A stretch of DNA of 64,000 nucleotides. Source: Fictibacillus fluitans (lineage in GTDB: Bacteria > Bacillota > Bacilli > Bacillales > Fictibacillaceae). The stretch covers positions 332,664 to 396,663 of the forward strand of contig NZ_JAUHTR010000003.1 in assembly GCF_030418125.1 (NCBI RefSeq). Direction: 5' to 3'. This document shows, piece after piece, positions 30,968 through 39,755 of this stretch (its first letter is position 1; each line of letters starts with the position of its first letter). The position numbers were made by a program, and so were the translations under genes. Below the pieces are notes generated by a model that did no database searches, was not told the origin of the DNA, and worked only from the letters and a program-made list of their open reading frames with translations.

Positions 30968-33094
30968 ATGATGAAACAAATGGGAAAATGGAAGATTGAC
31001 TATTTGCTGCTCTTGATTGTCCTGTTTTCTGCAGCACTGAACTTTTACAGTCTTGGAGACGCAGGCTCCAATACGTATTACACGGCGGCCGTGAAAAGCA
31101 TGCTGCAGAACTTCCACGCTTTCTTTTACGGATCACTTGATTCCGCGGGTTTTATTACGGTGGATAAACCGCCAGTCGCCTTATGGATACAGGCAGGGAG
31201 CGCTTACCTGCTAGGTGTCAGTGATTTTAGCGTCCTTCTGCCGGAAGCCCTGGCAGGAGTCATTTCAGTTGCGTTGATGTATGTATTGATTAAGCCCGGG
31301 TTTGGACGAAGTGCTGCCCTGATAGCAAGCCTTGTTCTTGCCTGCTCCCCTATTTTTGTCGGAGTGGTGCGAACGAACAACGTGGATAGTATTTTAATAG
31401 TAACCTTATTGATCGCAGCCTGGGCACTCATGAAATCGGTAGAGAAGCAGAAATGGGGCTGGCTGATCCTGAGTGTGGTGCTCGTTGGAATTGGCTTCAA
31501 TATAAAGATGCTTCAGGCCTATATGGTGTTACCGGCATTTTATTTATTTTACTTTTTAGGTGTTAAGGTGAACTGGAAAAAACGTATCCTGCATCTGTTG
31601 ACAGCCTCTGTTGTGTTGGCTGGCGTGTCCCTGTCGTGGGCGGTTGTTGTAGACTCTGTACCGAAAAGCGAACGGCCGTATATCGGAAGCAGCCAGACCA
31701 ACTCGGTTCTTGAACTGGCTCTGGGATATAACGGAATATCGCGGCTTACAGGAAACCAGGGTCCAGGGTCAAAAGGCGGGGTGCCACAAGGGAATAACAA
31801 TCAAAATCAGAAACAGGCCCAGCAGAATAAATCTGGCACGGTTGCGGCAGATAACACTCAAAATGGAGGTGCAGGAACTCCTCCAAACATAGATGGACAA
31901 ATGAAGAAAATGAAACAGAGCGGCGGAATGTTTGGCACAGGGTCACCCGGTGTCCTGCGGCTTTTCTCGGGCGAATTATCTGGCCAGATCAGCTGGCTGC
32001 TGCCGTTCGTATTGTTCGGAGTCATCGGCTCCCTCATTCAATTCAGGCGAACGAAGGAATTTACGATCCAGCATAAGCAATCGTTGTTCTGGCTTGCCTG
32101 GCTTCTTCCGATGATGGTGTTCTTCAGTGTCGCCGGCTTCTTTCATCAATATTATTTAAGCATGATGGGACCTGCCATTGCTGCACTCGTGGGAACCGGC
32201 TGGGTCCTGTTATGGCAGCAATATAAAGAAGGGGAAGGAGCAGGGAAATGGCTTCTGTCTGTTGGAATCCTGATCACTTTTCTTTTTGAAGCATTAATTG
32301 TTTACCAGAACAAAGAATCGGTTTCTCTTGGATGGGCGGCAGGTGCCGTCTTGGCGGGAATTCTGGTGGCTGTTCTTCTTTTCATAAGAAAGATACCCAG
32401 CTTTAAGGCTTCTCTTGCCGGGCTGATGCTCACTTTGGTTTTACCGCTGTATTGGAGCGTTCTCACCATTCAAGGCGGAAATTCATCTATTCCGGTAGCT
32501 GGCCCCTCCTACCATGGATTTGGCGGAGGTATGGGAGGTCCTCCAGGAATGTCTGCCAGAAGTGATATGCAAGGCAATCCCCCTGGAAGCAATGGATTTC
32601 CAGTGAATGGCGGGGGCAATAAAGGAAACAGCCAGGGCTTCGAACGGATCAATCGTGCCGCAATACCTGAAATGAAAAAAGGCAATAACCCGATGAACCA
32701 GCAGGTGAACAAAAAATTGATCAGCTATTTAAAGAAACAGTATAAGGGCGAAAAGTATCTGGTAGCTACAGAAAGTTCTCAATCTGCTGCGCCGATTATC
32801 TTAAACACAAATTATGCGGTTATGGCGATGGGCGGTTTTTCCGGAAGCGATCCTGCACTGACAGCACACAAATTGGAGAAGCTGGCCAAAGCAGGAGAGA
32901 TTAAATATTTCTTGATTTCAGGCGGCAGCGATGGCCGAATGGGTGGCAGAGGAAATGAGGAGGTCAACAACTGGATTAAGGAAAATTGTGAAAAAGTACC
33001 TGCGAATGAGTGGAGGTCAAGCGACAATGAGAAGAAGAGCACTATGTCTTTTGGCCCGTCACAAAATCAAACACTATATATCTATAAAGGATAA
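30968..33094 (+). CDS. GT39-family membrane glycosyltransferase (YkcB/ArnT-like)
   Basis: A 708-residue integral membrane GT-C enzyme that uses polyprenyl-phosphate sugars as donors to modify envelope acceptors. About 12 membrane segments. The catalytic Asp pair region is near the N-terminus (YTAAVKSMLQNFHAFFYGSL and VDKPPVALW, about 39-72). Two long low-complexity Gly/Asn/Gln/Ser segments occur (about 258-310 and 520-560), a trait of the family in Firmicutes. A C-terminal globular domain (about 575-708) follows. GGGAGGGG in the galU stump precedes ATG at 30968. It completes the GT2-GtrA-GT39 system; the target polymer is unknown. Confidence 0.88.
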   Translation: MMKQMGKWKIDYLLLLIVLFSAALNFYSLGDAGSNTYYTAAVKSMLQNFHAFFYGSLDSAGFITVDKPPVALWIQAGSAYLLGVSDFSVLLPEALAGVISVALMYVLIKPGFGRSAALIASLVLACSPIFVGVVRTNNVDSILIVTLLIAAWALMKSVEKQKWGWLILSVVLVGIGFNIKMLQAYMVLPAFYLFYFLGVKVNWKKRILHLLTASVVLAGVSLSWAVVVDSVPKSERPYIGSSQTNSVLELALGYNGISRLTGNQGPGSKGGVPQGNNNQNQKQAQQNKSGTVAADNTQNGGAGTPPNIDGQMKKMKQSGGMFGTGSPGVLRLFSGELSGQISWLLPFVLFGVIGSLIQFRRTKEFTIQHKQSLFWLAWLLPMMVFFSVAGFFHQYYLSMMGPAIAALVGTGWVLLWQQYKEGEGAGKWLLSVGILITFLFEALIVYQNKESVSLGWAAGAVLAGILVAVLLFIRKIPSFKASLAGLMLTLVLPLYWSVLTIQGGNSSIPVAGPSYHGFGGGMGGPPGMSARSDMQGNPPGSNGFPVNGGGNKGNSQGFERINRAAIPEMKKGNNPMNQQVNKKLISYLKKQYKGEKYLVATESSQSAAPIILNTNYAVMAMGGFSGSDPALTAHKLEKLAKAGEIKYFLISGGSDGRMGGRGNEEVNNWIKENCEKVPANEWRSSDNEKKSTMSFGPSQNQTLYIYKG

Positions 33095-33099
33095 GAATC

Positions 33100-33138
33100 A
33101 ACGGCTGTTTCCCAGGGGAAACAGCCGTTATTTTTTTA
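33100..33138 (+). terminator. Rho-independent terminator
   Basis: AACGGCTGTTTCCC pairs with GGGAAACAGCCGTT and is followed by seven T. It ends the glycosyltransferase operon. Confidence 0.92.
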
Positions 33139-33284
33139 CAGGTTGAGAAACACTTCCTGAAATCGGCTTAAAACAGGTGGTTTTCCCCCCGATTTTCTCA
33201 ACCTCAAATTGTCGAATTTTGCTACTAATGGATTATATTTTGATTTATCATGAGGGGAGAAATGATATTTCAGGAGTGGATGAA

Positions 33285-33467
33285 ATGAGTCCGGATTTAA
33301 ACCAGGAATTAATAGAATTAATTGAACATAAACGTAATGAAATGATTCATTCAGCAAGGGAGACCGGTTTTCAAAGTGAAGAAACCCTTACCCGCGGAAA
33401 TGAATTAAACGAGCTTTTAAACTGCTACCAAAAACTGCTGTCCATTCCCACCTATAATAAAAACTAA
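33285..33467 (+). CDS. Spo0E-like small protein with altered motif
   Basis: A 60-residue helical hairpin of the Spo0E phosphatase type: helix 1 LNQELIELIEHKRNEMIHSA and helix 2 EELNELLNCYQKLL-like (written in the sequence as GNELNELLNCYQKLL). In active Spo0E proteins the second helix carries SQELD; here the equivalent is GNELN, with the Ser and the Asp both changed. It may therefore bind Spo0A-P without dephosphorylating it, or act on another partner. ATG at 33285 follows AGGAGTGG by seven bases. It lies before the NprR-like regulator gene, a suggestive sporulation neighbourhood. Confidence 0.72.
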   Translation: MSPDLNQELIELIEHKRNEMIHSARETGFQSEETLTRGNELNELLNCYQKLLSIPTYNKN

Positions 33468-33576
33468 TTTTTTTCTGTAAAACTCTCATTCTGTAAAGTG
33501 GCTGGTCTGGTAGATTTTGTGGTAATATTTTTACTAGGAAAATATTATCTGCTCTGAGAATTTAAGGGGGAAGCCA

Positions 33577-34827
33577 TTGATTGACGGCAAGAAAGTTTTC
33601 TTTTACAGAATTAAAAAGGGATTAACACAAAAAGCGGCTTGCGAAGGAATTTGCTCGGTTTCATATTTAAGTAAAATTGAGAACAACAGCATAACCCCAA
33701 GCCCGGAAATCCTGCAGCTGTTATGTGAGCGGCTGGATATTGAATATTCCTATGTCAGCGAGGAAGCCATCATTGCACTGAGGAAAGAGATTCATATTTG
33801 GTACAAGGATATAAAGTACCGGAATGAACAGGTGGCCCGGCAAAAATTTGCTGATTTTGAAAACCGGATGAAGGATATGGATGACCCGGGGCTTGTCAAC
33901 CTCTATGAGGTTATGGCTGCCAGGTATTATATTTATATAGACGACATGGATAAAGCGAAAGGCCTGCTTGACCGGCTCGCTGAAGTGAAAAAGCTGTCTA
34001 CCAGTGAAATTGAATTTTATACCCTGCAATTCAGGGGCTTGTATGAATTTCTTTACGATAACTACAGGCTTTCTCTGGATTATTATAAAAAAGCGTATGT
34101 GTTATCGAGAACACTGCGAATTGATGACGAAGAGCTCTATTACCAGCTGGCCAATCTCACCATGAGGCTTGGCTACTTTTCACAATCCCTTTTTTATGGG
34201 ATAACCGCACTTGAGGCGTTCAATGCCGAAGCCAATTATTCCCGCAGTATTGATTGCCACATTATCCTTGGTATCAATTACAGCCGGCTAAAGGACTTTG
34301 AAAGTGCCCGTTCTCATTATTCGATTGCACTGAATGCATCCAAATTCAACCCTGCCTTGAATGCAATGCTTCCAGGAATTCTTCATAACTTGGGACATTC
34401 CCATTTCCAGGCGGAACAATATGATGAAGCCCTTTCCGTGCTAAGAGAGTGTCTCGAAAAAAGAAAAGGGTCCAATACAGCGTCCACCATCGCCCTTATT
34501 GCTCATACTTATTTTAACCTGCAAAAAATAAAGGAAGCGAAACAGTGGCTGAAAAAAGGGTTTCAAGCGATTGATCAGAGCGAAATTACCATTCATTATA
34601 TCCGGTTAAAAAAATTAGAGTTTAATGTTAACCAGCGGGATCAGGAAGAAGCCTATCAGCGGTTTATCGAAGAGGAAGCGCTGCCGTTTTTGGAAAAGAC
34701 GCAGGACCGTCTTCACCTGATTGAAATGTATGAAGAACTGGCGGCTTATTATTCAAGAAAGTTTTCATATAAAAATGCAAACCATTTTTATGCAAAAGTA
34801 AATCAATTGTATAAAGAGTACCTGTAG
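33577..34827 (+). CDS. XRE-HTH/TPR regulator, RRNPP (NprR-like) family
   Basis: A 416-residue regulator: an N-terminal XRE helix-turn-helix (about 5-62, with GLTQKAACEGICSVSYLSKIE) and about eight TPR-like repeats to the end. Length and layout match NprR, the quorum-sensing switch of the B. cereus group that controls neutral protease genes and delays sporulation; related RRNPP proteins bind short peptides. No peptide gene follows, since a terminator comes at once. TTG at 33577 lies six bases after AAGGGGG. The peptide ligand, if any, must be encoded elsewhere. Confidence 0.82.
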   Translation: MIDGKKVFFYRIKKGLTQKAACEGICSVSYLSKIENNSITPSPEILQLLCERLDIEYSYVSEEAIIALRKEIHIWYKDIKYRNEQVARQKFADFENRMKDMDDPGLVNLYEVMAARYYIYIDDMDKAKGLLDRLAEVKKLSTSEIEFYTLQFRGLYEFLYDNYRLSLDYYKKAYVLSRTLRIDDEELYYQLANLTMRLGYFSQSLFYGITALEAFNAEANYSRSIDCHIILGINYSRLKDFESARSHYSIALNASKFNPALNAMLPGILHNLGHSHFQAEQYDEALSVLRECLEKRKGSNTASTIALIAHTYFNLQKIKEAKQWLKKGFQAIDQSEITIHYIRLKKLEFNVNQRDQEEAYQRFIEEEALPFLEKTQDRLHLIEMYEELAAYYSRKFSYKNANHFYAKVNQLYKEYL

Positions 34828-34870
34828 AAAGAAGGAGAAAAACCAACCTGTTTTTCTCCTTCTTTCGTTT
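34827..34870. terminator. Bidirectional terminator
   Basis: A 16-17 bp stem (GAAAGAAGGAGAAAAAC with GTTTTTCTCCTTCTTTC) joins the ends of two convergent genes. Confidence 0.92.
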
Positions 34871-35348
34871 ATGCGGAAATATTCGGCTTCAGGGATCTTC
34901 CTTTTTTTCTCCAAAGGTACCATTCGGCCCATCCGAGATTAACAGCCATTGAAAGGTATACAGACAGGGAAAACGATAGAGATAATGGCAGGCCGGCAAT
35001 GGTGAGCAGCGGAAGAAAGACACGGAACGTCACGAAGACGAGAGTAACGGCGTAACTCCGAAGCATCCATTCCTGATGCCTGACCGCCTTTTTTTCGCGG
35101 ATGCGCTTTAAGCCGATAAAAGCCGTCATGAACCAGGCAGCATCAAGAATGATAAAAGCGATCGAAGAGGCAAGACCTCCTGTGGCATAAACAGCCAGAT
35201 AAATACCTGCCGGAACACTGACAAAAATGGATATTCCATAGATTCGGCCGATGATTCTATGGACGGAAATCACCTTCCGGCTGGATTGTAAGAATTGGAA
35301 GGGGCCCAGCTGGAGTCTCGCCCTTGCACTCCAATCGTCAGGCAGCAT
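34869..35348 (-). pseudogene. DUF2306 membrane protein, 5'-truncated
   Basis: From GPFQFLQSSR onward the frame is a good DUF2306 protein: HRIIGRIYG, then YLAVYATGGLASS and AVRHQEWMLRSYAV, with about four membrane segments. Full-length members have an extra membrane segment and a loop ending HxxxAxxALLxGPFQF before this point; here it is replaced by a short unrelated run from ATG 35348 (MLPDDWSARARL). The frame upstream runs straight into the terminator of the cupredoxin gene and has no ribosome site. I read it as a gene that lost its start, possibly untranslated. Confidence 0.6.
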
Positions 35349-35355
35349 TTTTCGC

Positions 35356-35394
35356 AAAAAAAAAAAAAGAAAGCATTCAGCTACGAATGCTTTC
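35356..35394 (-). terminator. Terminator with 13-T tract after the cupredoxin gene
   Basis: On the minus strand GAAAGCATTC pairs with GAATGCTTTC and is followed by 13 T (the A run at 35356-35368 on the plus strand). A long homopolymer is prone to slippage. Confidence 0.9.
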
Positions 35395-35401
35395 AAACGA
35401 A

Positions 35402-35848
35402 TCAATCAACAACCAGGTAGGCAATCATGGGGCCGTTATGGGAAATGTCTGCGTGTGTTTTACAGATCAGCCGGTAAATTCCTTCCTTCTTAAAGCGCAG
35501 GTTCAGAACCGTTTCCTTGCCTTTTACGACATTGCCCTTCACATTCGTTCCCTCGATGTAAAAAGGATGTGCTTTGCCGTTTACCCCATAAATGCTCAGG
35601 GTGACGGGCTGATCATGCGGAATATAAATCGTGCCCGGATCCCATCGGTAAGCTTCAATTTCTTTCCCGTTATCCAGCTTGGATTTAAACTCCCCTGTGA
35701 CCATGTTGATGGTCAGATGTTTTGCGCTGGCCGGTGACCCCGTTGTTTCTACCGCATCCGGTTTTACAGCGTACCATGTGCCGAGCCCGATACAAATACA
35801 TAAAAAGAACAGTAAAATCCATTTTCTTGGAACATACCAAATTTTCAA
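35402..35848 (-). CDS. Membrane-anchored cupredoxin-like protein
   Basis: A 148-residue protein with an N-terminal membrane anchor (about 10-28) and a cupredoxin domain on the outer face. Copper ligands can be placed: His in GKAHPF (about 94), Cys in LICKTH (about 128), His in KTHADISH (about 131 or 135) and Met in NGPM (about 138). The family carries electrons or stores copper, related to the CuA/plastocyanin fold. TTG at 35848 lies eight bases after GGAGG and is preferred over an upstream ATG that overlaps the same ribosome site. It is followed by the truncated DUF2306 gene. Confidence 0.8.
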   Translation of the reverse strand: MKIWYVPRKWILLFFLCICIGLGTWYAVKPDAVETTGSPASAKHLTINMVTGEFKSKLDNGKEIEAYRWDPGTIYIPHDQPVTLSIYGVNGKAHPFYIEGTNVKGNVVKGKETVLNLRFKKEGIYRLICKTHADISHNGPMIAYLVVD

Positions 35849-35989
35849 TTGCTCCACCTCCATCAGCTTGTCTTTAAACTATATGTGGACAGGAGTGATT
35901 TCTTGTTAAAAAAATAGAGCCGGAGTGGAAAGGATAACCCTTTTAGAAGAAGAATAGTAAAAGGAACACAGTATAAAGGAATGAGATCA

Positions 35990-36361
35990 ATGGATGACAT
36001 AATGAAAGAACAGATGAGGGAGCTGGAGGAGAGCCATTTGCGGCCGGATGTCCGAACGTCGGTCGAAAAGCTGGATGAACTGCTTGCCGATGATTTCCTT
36101 GAATTCGGCAGTTCGGGTTATCTGATACGAAAAGAGGACTGCTTGACAGGTGATCTGGCAGTTGATGATTTATTCCTCTCTAATTTTGAAGCTCGGATGC
36201 TGGCGCCTGACATTATATTAACTACCTATATTATCCGTAATGAGACAAAAGACCGGAACACATTGAGGAGTTCCATCTGGAAGCACATGGATGGAAGGTG
36301 GCAGCTTTACTTTCATCAGGGCACGGTAACTCCCCTGGATCCTTCATGGTCAATTCGTTAA
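35990..36361 (+). CDS. NTF2-like / DUF4440 family protein
   Basis: A 123-residue protein of the SnoaL/DUF4440 (NTF2-like) fold. The N-terminal helices (MKEQMRELEESHLRPDVR) lead to LDELLADDFLEFGSSG (about 28-43), then paired strands (DIILTTYIIRNE, SSIWKHMDGRWQLYFHQGT) typical of the cone-shaped fold. Members include ketosteroid-isomerase-like enzymes and stress-linked proteins of unknown role. ATG at 35990 lies nine bases after AAAGGA and is preferred over ATG at 35981. Single gene with its own terminator. Confidence 0.8.
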   Translation: MDDIMKEQMRELEESHLRPDVRTSVEKLDELLADDFLEFGSSGYLIRKEDCLTGDLAVDDLFLSNFEARMLAPDIILTTYIIRNETKDRNTLRSSIWKHMDGRWQLYFHQGTVTPLDPSWSIR

Positions 36362-36371
36362 ACAAGACCAC

Positions 36372-36410
36372 AAAAAAAGGATGGACCTCTAAGGAGTCCA
36401 TCCTTTTTTG
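36372..36410. terminator. Bidirectional terminator
   Basis: AAAAGGATGGAC pairs with GTCCATCCTTTT with A/T runs on both sides, between convergent genes. Confidence 0.9.
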
Positions 36411-36415
36411 CGACA

Positions 36416-37186
36416 TTAGATTTTTACATCAATCTTAGCGTTCTTTTTCAGACCTTCAACTTTTTTAACGAGTTTTTGCTGCTGCTGCTGCTGTTCGAGC
36501 TGCTGCTTGATCTGAGGTTTTACTTCTTCGAGTTTTGGCGCTTTTTGATCTTTTCCAGTACTTTGTTTGGCATATTTATTGTAGTAATCTTGAATTTCCT
36601 TGTCAGATACGTTATCCGCAGGAACTTCTTTTTGGATATACTTTTGTGAAGCGATGCCGTCAGCAATTTGCCCTTTAAGATCTGACTCGCTCAGGTTCGC
36701 TTGTTTAAGGGCTGCTGCGAATTTTTTCTCATCTTTATATTGCTTCTTGGTTTGAGCTAACTGCTCGTTCACTTCTTTATCTGATGCTTTGTATCCTTTT
36801 TTCTCTGCATCCTGAAGGATAAGGGATTGTCCAATCAGGCTTTCTACAGTCTGGTCTTTCACTTGCTTTGCAGCTTCTTTGGAGGAAGGGTCTTGTCCCA
36901 TCTGCTGCATTTGCATTTGTGAAGAAGAAAGAGCCATGTTGTAATCTTTGCCTACGATCTTCTCATCATTTACCGTTGCCACGACTTTCTTGTCATCCAC
37001 TTTTTGTGCATCCAGTTTCTTCTGCATTTCTTTCATTTGTTCTTCTTGCTTTTTCTGGTTATCGGCTTGAGATGTTTTTTCTTTGTCCTTTGTATCTGAA
37101 GCCTTTTTGTCTTTATCATCTGAACCGCAAGCTGTCAATGCGATGGCAAGCATTGCGATCATTAAAATTGAAATAATCTTTTTCAT
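36416..37186 (-). CDS. SurA/PrsA-like foldase lipoprotein
   Basis: A 256-residue lipoprotein with signal peptide and lipobox LTAC (Cys about 20). A charged linker rich in Lys, Asp and Glu (about 22-60) follows, and then a SurA_N-type chaperone domain (about 65-190, with VATVNDEKIVGKDYN). A Gln-rich stretch and a basic C-terminus end it. There is no clear PPIC parvulin domain as in PrsA (about 290 residues), so it is likely a chaperone without isomerase activity. AAAGGAG lies nine bases before ATG at 37186; the longer frame upstream is rejected. Confidence 0.82.
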   Translation of the reverse strand: MKKIISILMIAMLAIALTACGSDDKDKKASDTKDKEKTSQADNQKKQEEQMKEMQKKLDAQKVDDKKVVATVNDEKIVGKDYNMALSSSQMQMQQMGQDPSSKEAAKQVKDQTVESLIGQSLILQDAEKKGYKASDKEVNEQLAQTKKQYKDEKKFAAALKQANLSESDLKGQIADGIASQKYIQKEVPADNVSDKEIQDYYNKYAKQSTGKDQKAPKLEEVKPQIKQQLEQQQQQQKLVKKVEGLKKNAKIDVKI

Positions 37187-37277
37187 TATTTCACTCCTTT
37201 CAAAATTGCCCTTGGGGCGAATTATAACGGATTTGGAGTGAAAATGGAAATGAAACAGGAATTTGTTTTGTAAATGT

Positions 37278-37312
37278 AAAGAAGAAGACCCTGTAACCGG
37301 GGTCTTCTTTAG
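37278..37312. terminator. Terminator after the transporter gene
   Basis: AAGAAGACCC pairs with GGGTCTTCTT around a short loop. It lies just beyond the minus-strand transporter stop. Confidence 0.85.
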
Positions 37313-37314
37313 TG

Positions 37315-38727
37315 TCAAATCAAGAACATAGCCACAATGGTGGTGACCACAAGCCCGATGGTCACAGGGAGCAAATTTCTTCTGGCAAGCTCAAAAGGAT
37401 CTACTCCGCAGATGGCTGCAGCCGGAATCAGCGCCCATGGCACCAGTGTGCCTCCGCCGACCCAAATGGCCGCAATTTGGCCAAGGGCAGTTAGTGTAGC
37501 TGCTCCTGCACCTATGGCATGGGCAAATAACGCGGCAATGGAGCCGGCAAGCGAAATACCGGAGAAACCGGAGCCGTCCAGGCCCGTAATGGCTCCCACA
37601 CCTGTTAAGGTGACAGCACCGATTTCTTTGGTCAGCGGCACAACAGATGCGAGTGATACGCCAAGGTCATTCACAATGCCGTGTGAATGTTTGGGCAACA
37701 GGTTCCCGATGATGGTGTTGAAACCGGCGTCTCCGAGATAAAAGAAGGCAGCAATCGGAATAACCGGACCAAAAACTTTAAATCCAAACTGAAAACCTTC
37801 AATAAGATAACTGGTGGTTTTCTCCAATCCCGTACCTTTGTGTCCGGCCATCGAAATCAGAAGCAGAATGATAACAGAGGTGCCGCCGATCAGTGCGGTC
37901 GCATCACCGCCCTGAAGGTGAAACATAAACATGGCGGCAACATCCAAAGCAAATAAAACAGGAATGAGCAGCGCGAAAAAGCGTTTTTGGCTGGAGGAGA
38001 GCAAGGCGGGTTCTTCATTTTCGACGAGGCTTTCCTGAGAAGAAGCGGGGACTGCGGCCAATCCTATAGAGCCCGTAAGCTTGCCGTTTTTTAAATCCCG
38101 CCTTAAAAAGTAAAATGCACAACCGGTCGTAACGGCACCCATGACAATGACAAGTGGTAAGCTGGCCTGGATAACCTGGCTGACGGGAAGGCCGGCTGCG
38201 TCCGCGGTCAGTTTGGGTGCACCCTGGATGACAAAGTCACCGGACAATGCGATACCGTGACCGAAGAGGTTCATGGCCATGGCTACTCCAAGAGCCGGAA
38301 GACCGGCCCGAATGGCAACAGGAAGCAACACAGCTCCCATCAGGGCAACGGCGGGAGAGGGCCAAAAGAAAAAGGAGATCAACATCATGAGCAGCCCGAT
38401 CGTCCAGTAAGCGAGGGCCGGTGACCGTATGAGCTTTGAAAAAGGGGAAATCATCACATCATTGATTCCTGAAGCGGTCAGTGTTTTACTCATGGCCACA
38501 ATGATCGAGATGACGAGGATCGTGGAGAGGAGCTCGGTGATCGCGTAGGCAAAGCTGTTGAAGATGCTGCTTATCGAGGCGCTCAGCGAGCTTGTGGCAG
38601 TGAGGGCAATCAAGAAAATCCCCACAATACAGATGAGGGTCGTATCTCTTCTTGCTGCCATAAAGCCGATGATTAAAAAGATGAACACAACATAAATCCA
38701 ATGAAGGGCTGTTAATTCAACGCCCAT
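37315..38727 (-). CDS. Putative ion-coupled carboxylate-type transporter (IT superfamily)
   Basis: A 470-residue polytopic membrane protein with about 12 hydrophobic segments and two similar halves. It has helix-breaking motifs such as FFFWPSPAVALMGAVLLPVA (about 118-137) and SGFSGISLAGSIAALFAHA near 385. The arrangement is of the ion-transporter superfamily (GntP/DcuC/DctM/NhaC-like), whose members move carboxylates or cations with Na+ or H+. I cannot assign the substrate. ATG at 38727 follows GGGAGAG. It is a single gene; a GC-rich hairpin lies just before its ribosome site. Confidence 0.72.
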   Translation of the reverse strand: MGVELTALHWIYVVFIFLIIGFMAARRDTTLICIVGIFLIALTATSSLSASISSIFNSFAYAITELLSTILVISIIVAMSKTLTASGINDVMISPFSKLIRSPALAYWTIGLLMMLISFFFWPSPAVALMGAVLLPVAIRAGLPALGVAMAMNLFGHGIALSGDFVIQGAPKLTADAAGLPVSQVIQASLPLVIVMGAVTTGCAFYFLRRDLKNGKLTGSIGLAAVPASSQESLVENEEPALLSSSQKRFFALLIPVLFALDVAAMFMFHLQGGDATALIGGTSVIILLLISMAGHKGTGLEKTTSYLIEGFQFGFKVFGPVIPIAAFFYLGDAGFNTIIGNLLPKHSHGIVNDLGVSLASVVPLTKEIGAVTLTGVGAITGLDGSGFSGISLAGSIAALFAHAIGAGAATLTALGQIAAIWVGGGTLVPWALIPAAAICGVDPFELARRNLLPVTIGLVVTTIVAMFLI

Positions 38728-38754
38728 ATCTGTTCTCTCCCTTCGCATTCATGT

Positions 38755-38780
38755 ACCGGGCCAATGGGCAGGCGCCCGGT
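38755..38780 (-). promoter_or_regulatory. Hairpin in the 5' leader of the transporter gene
   Basis: ACCGGGC (38755-38761) pairs with GCCCGGT (38774-38780) about 28 bases before the transporter start, without a T run. It could affect translation or mRNA stability. Confidence 0.3.
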
Positions 38781-38878
38781 GAGTACTAACAGAATATGTA
38801 GGGAATGAAAAGTGGTGAGATAAAAAGCTTTTCAAAGATATGGGAACCGATTATAATGGGCACCAAAGCGAGGTAGTT

Positions 38879-39628
38879 ATGAAGACGAGTAAAGAAAAAC
38901 GCTATGAAACCGACCTGTATATGCCTGTTAGGGATTATTTCATTGAAAAAGGATATGAAGTCTACGGTGAAGTCCATCATTGTGATGTCGCCATGATCAA
39001 AGAAGAAGAGCTCGTTATCGTTGAACTCAAGCTCACCCTAAACGTGGATCTGCTGGTGCAGGCGACGAACCGGCAGCGGCTGACAGACTTTGTTTATATA
39101 GCAGTCCCCAAGCCTAAGTACAAACGGAATTCAAAAAAGTGGCATGATGTGCTGCACTTAATTAAGCGTCTTGAGCTTGGGCTTCTCCATGTATCTTTTA
39201 CAAAAAAAGGAGCGGTCGTGGAAACAATTCTTGATCCCGGAGCCTTTGACCGCAAGAAAAGCCAGCAGCGGTATAAAAAAAGACGGACGAAGCTCCTGGA
39301 GGAGATCAGAGGCAGGAATGGGGATTACAATGTTGGCGGAAGCAGCAAAACGAAACTGATTACCGCCTACATGGAAACCTGCATTTACATCGCCTGCCTG
39401 CTGGAGGAATTCGGTCCGCTGACACCGAAAGCACTGCGCGGATGGGGAACGGGAGACAAAACGCTCTCCATTTTAAACAAAAACTACTATGGCTGGTTTG
39501 AAAAAATTTCCCGGGGCATCTATTCGATAAGTGAAAAAGGGAAAAAGGAATTAGGAGATTACCCTGAACAGGTAACCTATTTTCAAAACAAAATGAAAGA
39601 GTTGCAGGCAGAAGCCGAAAAAAGCTGA
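38879..39628 (+). CDS. DUF2161 protein, PD-(D/E)XK nuclease-like fold
   Basis: A 249-residue protein of the DUF2161 family, predicted PD-(D/E)XK phosphodiesterases. The active-site pattern is visible: Glu in the first helix (YETDLYMPV), Asp in HHCDVAMI (about 37) and EELVIVELKL (about 43-52) with the E-x-K. A helical C-terminal region (about 140-249) ends in a charged coil. ATG at 38879 follows GAGGTAG by five to seven bases. No restriction or toxin partner is adjacent. Biological role not known. Confidence 0.8.
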   Translation: MKTSKEKRYETDLYMPVRDYFIEKGYEVYGEVHHCDVAMIKEEELVIVELKLTLNVDLLVQATNRQRLTDFVYIAVPKPKYKRNSKKWHDVLHLIKRLELGLLHVSFTKKGAVVETILDPGAFDRKKSQQRYKKRRTKLLEEIRGRNGDYNVGGSSKTKLITAYMETCIYIACLLEEFGPLTPKALRGWGTGDKTLSILNKNYYGWFEKISRGIYSISEKGKKELGDYPEQVTYFQNKMKELQAEAEKS

Positions 39629-39651
39629 GTATCGCTTTTCGGCTTTTTTTT
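39612..39651 (+). terminator. Terminator overlapping the DUF2161 C-terminus
   Basis: AAGCCGAAAA (39612-39621) pairs with TTTTCGGCTT (39636-39645) and is followed by six T. The left arm is coding. Confidence 0.85.
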
Positions 39652-39673
39652 GTGCCTTTTGACCCATCTATTA

Positions 39674-39687
39674 TGCAAACGCTTTCA
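39674..39687 (+). promoter_or_regulatory. CcpA cre site upstream of pulA
   Basis: TGCAAACGCTTTCA matches the consensus TGWAANCGNTNWCA at 13 of 14 positions. It lies about 70 bases before the pullulanase start and would give carbon catabolite control. Confidence 0.8.
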
Positions 39688-39755
39688 CTTACTGCTTTAT
39701 CATGGTAAAGTTGTGATAGCAATCCAAAATTTTCATGTTAAGGGGAGGACAGGAT

